64,000 bases of DNA, taken from NCBI GenBank assembly GCA_014529385.2, contig CM043953.1, positions 98,272,842 through 98,336,841 of the forward strand, in the 5' to 3' direction. This document shows positions 57,595 to 64,000 of the stretch, one piece after another (positions within the stretch are counted from its first letter, which is position 1; the number at the start of each line of letters is the position of its first letter). A model generated the notes under the pieces. That model ran no database searches, was not told the origin of the DNA, and saw nothing but the letters and a program-made list of their open reading frames with translations. The stretch is from Adiantum capillus-veneris. Taxonomy: Eukaryota > Streptophyta > Polypodiopsida > Polypodiales > Pteridaceae. The position numbers and the translations under genes are program-made.

Positions 57595-57790
57595 AAGGAG
57601 GAGAGAATTTTTAATGTTGTGGGAAATTGTCCCTAGGTCATGTAAAAGAAGAAGAAGAAGGAGAGAATTTTTAATGTCGTGGGAAACTGTCCCTAGAGAC
57701 CTCAAAGATCTATCCAACAAGAGTTGAACTCAAGACTTGTTATTCAAGAGGGAAATGGCATAACCAACCGTGTGGGTGATAGAAAGGTTA
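57595..57790 (-). repeat. tRNA-derived SINE
   Basis: On the minus strand the head reads ACACGGTTGGTTATGCC (box A-like) and, about 30 bp on, CTTGAGTTCAACTC (box B-like), as in tRNA-derived SINEs. The body continues with agagacctc/gggacagtttcccacgac and contains a 60-bp tandem duplication (gagaatttttaatgt...). A CA microsatellite (57814-57841) lies just outside. A truncated relative is at 25.58 kb. Confidence 0.65.
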
Positions 57791-57809
57791 TACCCTTTCT
57801 CTTTTTATC

Positions 57810-57840
<31 letters not shown>

Positions 57841-58403
57841 CCCTTTTACTGGTTGTCATGTTTATACACCTACAAATCTGGCAACAATAGAGCCAAACAA
57901 GACCATGGCGGGGAAAATTTTTTGGCCTGAGGAAAAGAAATCCATATCCCGCAGGAAAGTGCACACAGTAGTGCCACTACGGGTGGCGGTGCAACGCATA
58001 CAAGACACAGGCACACATGCACAAACACAGGCATGATCTGAATGGTAGCCACTAACCTGATTTTTTAAAAAATACAAACAATGTTGGATCAAGAGCTTCA
58101 CCAAAGTATATTTTTATTGGGTTACTCCATCATGCTTTTGGCCCTTCTATAACTAATGATCATGCTGTTGTAATGACAAATGCTCGGCTGGTGCAGACAA
58201 TCATGGCCGGTTAGAGAAAGTTTACATAGTCAATGGCCAGGAGCAGTGTATAAGGGCACAGATCATGGAGCTCCTTGGGGGGTGTGTGTTTTTGAGTGAG
58301 AGTGAGGTTGTCAATGACTGTATTGTGTGCCTGTGCGCTGCCATATGCATGCATGTGTTGAAAGAGGAAAAGTTTGAAGAATGGACAATCTTCAAGAAGC
58401 AAT

Positions 58404-58881
58404 TCACCTTTGTTCCGTGTCTTCTTTTATCGCTCCGTCTGTGCTACCACAATGGGGTGGAAAGCCTTGTCCTGGTTTATTATCCACAAGATCCTCTTGG
58501 AGCATCTCTTTGGACATTTTTGACAAGCTGTTGTTGGCCATAGTCACATTGGTGTCCGGATTTTTTCTGATGAGGGCAGCCCCACTTCTGGCAGCAAGAA
58601 CTTGTAGCTCCATAGCTTGTTTTTCACCCCCACTTGTATCCCCGCTCTTGCTCGGAGTCGCCGGTTGCCTTGCTCCTGTACTCGAAATTGCCGTTGCCAA
58701 AGAGATGGGCATCAAGCAAAGCCCCTTGCTTTGTAGATACTGCATAGCTGCGCTCATGTCTTCATCCATTAGTCGAGCCACTTGCCTCTCTGCAAAGGCT
58801 ATCCCATCTTGCGATGCTGCTGCCACCCCATTTACTTGTGCAAGATTTGCGGCAATAAAATTGGCAGCTCCCTGTGGAAAC

Positions 58882-58951
<70 letters not shown>

Positions 58952-60977
58952 CGACTCGCACTTCCTCAATGTTTAAGTTCAAACACAAGATCAAAGGGGC
59001 ACTACTGACCTCAGCTGGAAGGTCCGCCAGGAGAGGTGCAGCTACACCAGCGCCACCAAGTCGACACATGCTCAAACACTGAGGAAAAAAAGTGAAAAGA
59101 AAACAAAGTTAAGGTAAGGACAAGGGAAACACAAAAATCTGCAAACACTAACATCACAATCTTCACTACCTTCACTTGCATTTGCAAAAACTTCACATAA
59201 TTGATTATTTCATCCAGCATGGAAGCTTTGTCTGTCTGCGTAAATCGAAAGTCATTGATTATAAGCGCCTTACAAAAAAGATTGCAGACACATAACAATG
59301 AGAACTACATATTAGGCTTGACATGCAAAAGTGGAGACTGCTTGTTTCTCTTTTGTAAATACCAGGAGGTAACAGCACCTGGGTTCACAATATTCCCTTC
59401 CAAAAGATTAGTCATGTATCATGATCAAGCCAAGGTCACCCACCCAGCCACAAAAAGAGGGTCTTTAGAATCACCTCCACCCTTCGCTACTGGGTGGTAG
59501 GGACAAGGGAGGCATTAACATAGAATCCCTCCTCCTTACAGAAAGCCTCAAGGGAAGGGAACATTCATCTGTTAAAAGGCCACAACCCTGGCAATGTGAA
59601 CACAATAAGTAAACAAAGGTATCCCTTCTTCATGACAAAGTCCAAAAAGACTTGAAGGCATGGAGCTCAAGCACACTTGATCACTTGAACTAGTCACTAG
59701 ACCAACTTGACCACTAACTTGTTATGCACTTAAACCCCCGAAAACCTACATTACATGTTCACGCAATTCGTACATATAACATGAGATTCAGGACACAGAG
59801 CAAAACCCACAATTATCACATTCACTTTTACACTGTATCATATGATAGCAGGTCGCAACCTATTGGTCTTAGGCACTATGTGCTCTCAATCACAACTGGT
59901 TGGTTTCCATGTATACAAAAAACTAAGAAATGCAGGATACATTCCTACTACATACTAAATTCAGGTGCTACTACATACTAAATTCCTTGGCCTGTTGCAT
60001 AAATCCCCACGGTTAACCTCAAAGTCCTCCATACCTTGGTTTACAAGAACGGGGCTTCTTTACCTTGTTAGAATCCGGAACAAGCTCCTGAAGGGCTTTC
60101 ATCCTTTCAGAAATCCGCTCCCTGCGATTCTGGCAGAAAAGAACGTGCATAATAACATCTTCAAAGATGCAGAGTATGGATATTGAGACCTTATAGCCAT
60201 GTACAATACATTTTTAAAGATGAGAAGAAGTGAGGGCATTGGAACTTCTTAACATACTTACTCGCTCAGCAATGCTGTGAGGGTCTGTAGCTTGCCCACG
60301 GCGAGCTCGTACGCGTGGTTTTGCTGCCGCATTTGTTACTGCACTTTGTGCCTGGTCACCATTGCCTTGGGGCTGGGCACCATTACTCTATAAAGAAAAT
60401 GGAAGACAGCAGTCAAGTGGCAAAACAGGTTTGGTTGGAAAACAAGAATGGAAACGCCCTTTGGACTTGAAAGGTAAGAAAACAAAACTAACTAGTTTCC
60501 ACTCAACCCAAACTGAAGACCAAGCTCACTCACCACGCTCGTATCTTCATCGCCTCTCACTCTTTTTCCTGTATGAAGGTTATTGGATATCCCATCTCCA
60601 GGAGAAGGAAAAGGTCCAGGCCTCCCCTGGCCTCCTGGCAACGGCCGGGCACCACCCGCAAATGGTTCTTGCCAAGAGCCCCCCATGAGACTAAGTGACT
60701 GTCCAGGTTGCCTATACGGAGGTCCCTCCAAGACATTACTATCCAAAGACCTTTTTGAAAGCCCACGTAGCTGAAGGTGATCTTGGTGATTATCAAACAG
60801 TGCATCCTGATGTTCCTGGGTGTGGAGCCCTTGATTCTCTATGCCCCCAATTAAGTGTGCAGCCGATGGCATCATTTTCGACAAACCCTGCAAGGGTCCG
60901 ATTGCATCCATCACCGTGCTGCAGACACCATCCCCCCACGAAGAAGCTGAAAGCATTTGCTCAAAAATCTCATCCAT
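58404..60977 (-). CDS. LRL-class bHLH transcription factor, six coding exons
   Basis: Coding exons on the minus strand: 60977-60534, 60387-60262, 60129-60064, 59235-59170, 59078-59010 and 58871-58404. All introns are GT-AG and all joins are phase 0, giving 412 residues. The N-terminus MDEIFEQMLSASSW is a conserved patch of this class. The basic region reads VRARRGQATDPHSIAER|NRRERISERMKALQEL with the His-Glu-Arg residues needed for E/G-box binding, and helix 2 is TDKASMLDEIINYVKFLQMQ. Next follows the class signature LGGAGVAAPLLADLPAE. The C-terminal 155 residues include AERQVARLMDEDMSAAMQYLQSKG-type text typical of UNE12/LRL proteins. These proteins act in the nucleus and control root-hair and rhizoid growth in land plants. 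The start is the first ATG in frame; an upstream TTG is not used. Confidence 0.9.
58885..58950. repeat. CT/CA compound microsatellite in intron 5 of the bHLH gene
   Basis: CT from about 58885 to 58919, then CA to about 58950. It is entirely inside the last intron, starting 14 bp from the acceptor side of exon 6. Confidence 0.93.
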
Positions 60978-61069
60978 CTTACTCAGGGTGTTTTGCAATA
61001 CCCAAACGTCACATCTTCATACACAAGCCTTTGATTTGAGCTCCCAAAAGCTTCCTCTATTGGTACGAC

Positions 61070-62740
61070 CTGCACAAATTTCTTAAAGTTTGAAAATTTA
61101 ACAACAAGAGCCATACTATGAAGGCTACAATTATCCTGCAGGCAGCTCAAGTAGCCAAATCACGATGTATGCTCAGACCTTGATGCGAAGATGATCTAGT
61201 AATTGAGCCCGCCGTTTTTACGCAAATAGATTTCAGATCCAACCATCTTGAAAAAATGTGACTGGCAAAAGAGCTTTAGCCAAAAGCGCACACACACATA
61301 CACGCCTCTTTCTTTACACATACTCAGTTATGTTTGCACCTCTGTATATGTCAAAATGTGGCCAATAGGCTCGCAATCTTCTCCCAAATACAACTGGCTA
61401 TTATTTCCAAAGGATCGAGCAATTACAATAGCTGAAACAAAATTCATATCTGACCACACAGTGTCAACTTCAAGTTTCCCTGTTGCAAGCCCCTGTTTGC
61501 TCCAAGCCAGCGTTTGAGAAAAAGGAACTATTCCACCTAACATTTCAGAAAAAATAGTGTAAAATGTGAAAAAAATAGGCAGAAGTTTTAAAATCTCCTC
61601 GTTGAAAGAGCAAAGAGAGGAAATGGGTATGGTTTCTGGTTAGAAAAATGACTTTTCCAAAGCACTTATTGACATAGGCTTTAATTTTGTTAAATAATGC
61701 TTGGAAACAAGTGTTTTTTGCTTGCTTTCTGAGCTCTACCGATGGCTTAACAACATTCCACACAATTCCAAGCACTCTAGAGAAATTCTTGTCATAAGAA
61801 CCACATTCATCTTCCCATCTTGTTGCAACTCTGCCATCAAAAACTGTTACCAAATTTTTTAATCATCAAAATTGCCCATTTCAAAATGAGAAGGGGAGCT
61901 GAGCTTTCAATCAACAATATTAGAGATACTTTCTGGGTTTGCATAACTAATGAGAAAAAAATGCAAGTTGTATGTTACAGAACAGAAAGCAGAACTTGTG
62001 TAAAAGGCAGACCACGAATCAATGGAACAAAAAATAAAAGGGTTACCCCGCCCCCCCCCCTCTTCCTTCCCTCTATGCAGAGTATCAAGACATCTATCAG
62101 GACAAGTGATGTTTAACACAATAAGGGATGTAACCATAAACAAAATTTTGGCCGGAAGATCTCTTCTTGTCATTTCAGATAAACACGGGTGTTGTTTCTA
62201 TATATGCCTCCAGACCAGTGTTCGTGAAAAATGTGTCTCAGCTTAATACCGTGTCGGTTTCAATTTTCCAAATGCCGGTTGAGGGCAAGAGGAAAGGGAG
62301 AAATTCCGCCCAAAATCGAGAAAACTAGTGTAAAAAGCCGAAAAGATAACCTAAATTTTAAACATTTCCTCTTGACAAAATCAAGGAAAGGAAGTTTGTA
62401 TGTTTGGAAAAATGAATTTTCCCGAACACTGCTCCAGACAATGAAGCTGGAAGTTCAAAAGAGGGGTGCGGAGAGATGCACATCAAAGCAGCACCATCTT
62501 CAACAAGCATGAGGAAACTGACAGCACAACTAACATACACCCCAACAAAAAGAGTGTACTATTGTTGCACAAACTATCCAGCTAGACATGTCATTGAAGA
62601 CGCAGACAAACCGAAAACTTTATGAGCAGCTCCAAAGGCTTAACAACAGTAAACTTGCGGCAAATAACACAACAGCAACATCAAGATGCTTCTTCATGTT
62701 TTCTTAGGGCTTATTGCAACAATTAAGTGGAGAATTACCT
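61070..62740 (-). other. Probable intron in the 5' UTR of the bHLH gene
   Basis: On the minus strand TTTTGCAAG|GTAATTC near 62740 is a good donor and TTTGTGCAG|GTCGTACC near 61070 a good acceptor. The stretch from 61070 to the ATG at 60977 has no in-frame upstream ATG that I noticed. The interval holds no convincing gene but does contain two diverged direct copies of about 110 bp at 61550-61660 and 62310-62420 (agtgtaaaa, tttccaaag/tttcccgaac). Inference from splice signals only. Confidence 0.5.
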
Positions 62741-63130
62741 TGCAAAACTTGCGTATGCACTCTCACGAGCTCCAGTAGCAACAGAAATGCAAAAGACTCA
62801 GAGCAGCAGCATGCAGGTTGACTTTTTAGTCGAAGCTTTTTGCTACAAGCTTCGTCGAAGAGCTTGATGGCGGATCTGTGAGTGGAATTTTGTTACATGC
62901 GCATAGAAAATATGATGTGATGGGCCAGCTTAACATGCTTGAAAAATGTGTGCGCGCGCGCGTCTGTGTGTGTGTGTGTGACCACTGTGACGAGAGAGAG
63001 AGAGAGAGAGCAGGAAAAAGACAAAATGCCTGGGGCAGGGGAGACTGCGCGTGCGGAGGGAGAGAGGAATGAGCGGTGCGAGACTTGGTGACAATGAGTG
63101 TCTACAGTCTGTGTGAGAGTGCGTGCGTGC

Positions 63131-63163
<33 letters not shown>

Positions 63164-63365
63164 CGAGTGAGAGAGAGAGAGCTCTCAGCAAGTAAACGAA
63201 AGGGGCCCGGCGCAATTCTGCAGGTGACACAACGAAGGAATGTAGGAAATGGATGGGGATGTGCGGCGGTGCTACTGTGGAAGAGTAAAGAAGGTGTATC
63301 GTAGTGTAGAAGGTTAGTGTATAGGCTATGTCGAATGTGGTGTATAAGATATGTAGTAGTCCAAA
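62741..63365 (-). promoter_or_regulatory. First exon and promoter region of the bHLH gene, microsatellite-rich
   Basis: Upstream of the probable first exon the minus strand has CT and CA tracts (62958-63010 and 63130-63182 as GT/GA on the plus strand). CT-rich tracts near start sites are common in plant promoters. No TATA box was firmly placed. Confidence 0.35.
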
Positions 63366-63440
63366 GGAGCTAGCTTGGTTGGTTTGAGTACTCGACCTCC
63401 GTGACCCAAGGCATGGGTTCTAGTGCAGCCAGGCGATCGT
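63366..63440 (+). repeat. tRNA-like SINE head
   Basis: tagcttggttgg (63371-63382) fits box A and gggttctagtgc (63415-63426) fits box B, at a spacing typical of tRNA genes. The text between (gtactcgacctccgtgac, ccaaggcatggg) resembles a tRNA anticodon arm and variable region. It does not fold into a full tRNA because the 3' acceptor arm is missing. A tRNA-derived SINE is the best reading; it is not the same family as the SINE at 57.7 kb. Confidence 0.55.
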
Positions 63441-63563
63441 GTGCGTTCACAAGGCCGTTTGTAATGTTTCGCACTATATATGTGCGATTTGCTACAAAAA
63501 AGATATGTCTAATGCAAGGCAAATTTTACTAGGAAGAAGTGATAACGTACGAATACAATTTGA

Positions 63564-63566
<3 letters not shown>

Positions 63567-63626
<60 letters not shown>
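63567..63626. repeat. GT then GA compound microsatellite
   Basis: GT to about 63594 and GA to about 63626. Confidence 0.95.
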
Positions 63627-63629
<3 letters not shown>

Positions 63630-63829
63630 AACATACTTGGTATCTCCATGCATTAGGTATGGATGGAGTATTGTGCTAACTAGGTAGGGGCATGTATTTG
63701 TCCCTCTTGCGCGCATATTGGAAGGGAAATTGTAAAATTGCATGACAAATATTACACACAAAGCCCTAAAAATTGACAAAATCGGGATTTTCAATTTGGT
63801 TTGTCAAAGATAATTACCAGCAAATTCAT

Positions 63830-63880
63830 ATATACTATATAAAAGGGGGAGATCCCCCCCGACACGTGGCAAAAGCTCCT
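63830..63880 (+). promoter_or_regulatory. TATA box and G-box promoter candidate at the window edge
   Basis: ctatataaaagg at about 63834 is a strong TATA box on the plus strand. A G-box core CACGTG lies about 25 bp downstream (gacacgtggc, near 63860), followed by a pyrimidine-rich leader. Any gene would start beyond the window. An LTR promoter is an alternative. Confidence 0.4.
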
Positions 63881-64000
63881 TCACCCGGCCAACTTCTGGT
63901 GGTGTGTTCTGTAGCCCAGCACGCTCAGCGAGAGAGACAACGACAGCACGAAAGAGGCGGTCGGAGGCCGCTGACAGTACTAGTGTGTGTATCTTTGGCT

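Noticed and set aside
58560-58600. ctgatgag core resembling a hammerhead ribozyme
   Set aside because: No matching GAAA core or stems nearby, and the site is inside the last coding exon of the bHLH gene.

Overview
The window looks like nuclear DNA of a land plant with a large, repeat-rich genome, most probably a fern or another seed-free vascular plant (inference). The reasons are an intronless PLS-class PPR gene with a second PPR fragment nearby, a spliced LRL-class bHLH gene, a chromodomain Ty3 element primed by initiator tRNA-Met, a Penelope-like reverse transcriptase without a GIY-YIG domain (a class reported from Selaginella but not typical of flowering plants), and very long CT/GA and GT/CA microsatellites. 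Operons, CRISPR arrays and bacterial genes are absent.

Layout. 1-16 kb is decayed repeat DNA: a minisatellite of about 50 bp units, a candidate promoter followed by a 152-bp tandem array and a possible small two-exon ORF, gag and LTR remnants on the minus strand, a dead Ty1/copia reverse transcriptase, and a 5S rRNA-like sequence. 15.94-22.77 kb is a Ty3 chromovirus whose limits are fixed by a TGATA target duplication. 23.5-25.4 kb is the PPR gene. 26-28.5 kb holds a dispersed repeat, a PPR fragment and an LTR end with its primer site. 28.6-33.1 kb is a nearly intact two-ORF LINE. 35-41.85 kb is a minus-strand Ty3 element in which gag-protease runs in frame into the gag of a second element. 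42.1-42.8 kb is a small frameshifted gene resembling a plastid-targeted protein. 43.5-54.2 kb mixes duplications, two LINE 3' ends, a Penelope-like element and a two-exon Tyr/Trp-rich gene with one stop. 55-57.8 kb carries a short LTR, a tandem repeat, a foldback and a tRNA-derived SINE. 58.4-62.9 kb is the best host gene: an LRL bHLH transcription factor with six coding exons whose splice sites and reading phase are all consistent. The last 700 bp hold a second tRNA-like SINE and a TATA/G-box promoter-like sequence.

Only three or four units look like host genes: the bHLH gene, the PPR gene (start and end both doubtful), and the small genes at 42.1-42.8 kb and 50.4-50.8 kb, each with one disabling lesion. 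Almost everything else is transposable elements at different stages of decay. Function, clade and species statements are from recognition of motifs by eye; no database search was possible.
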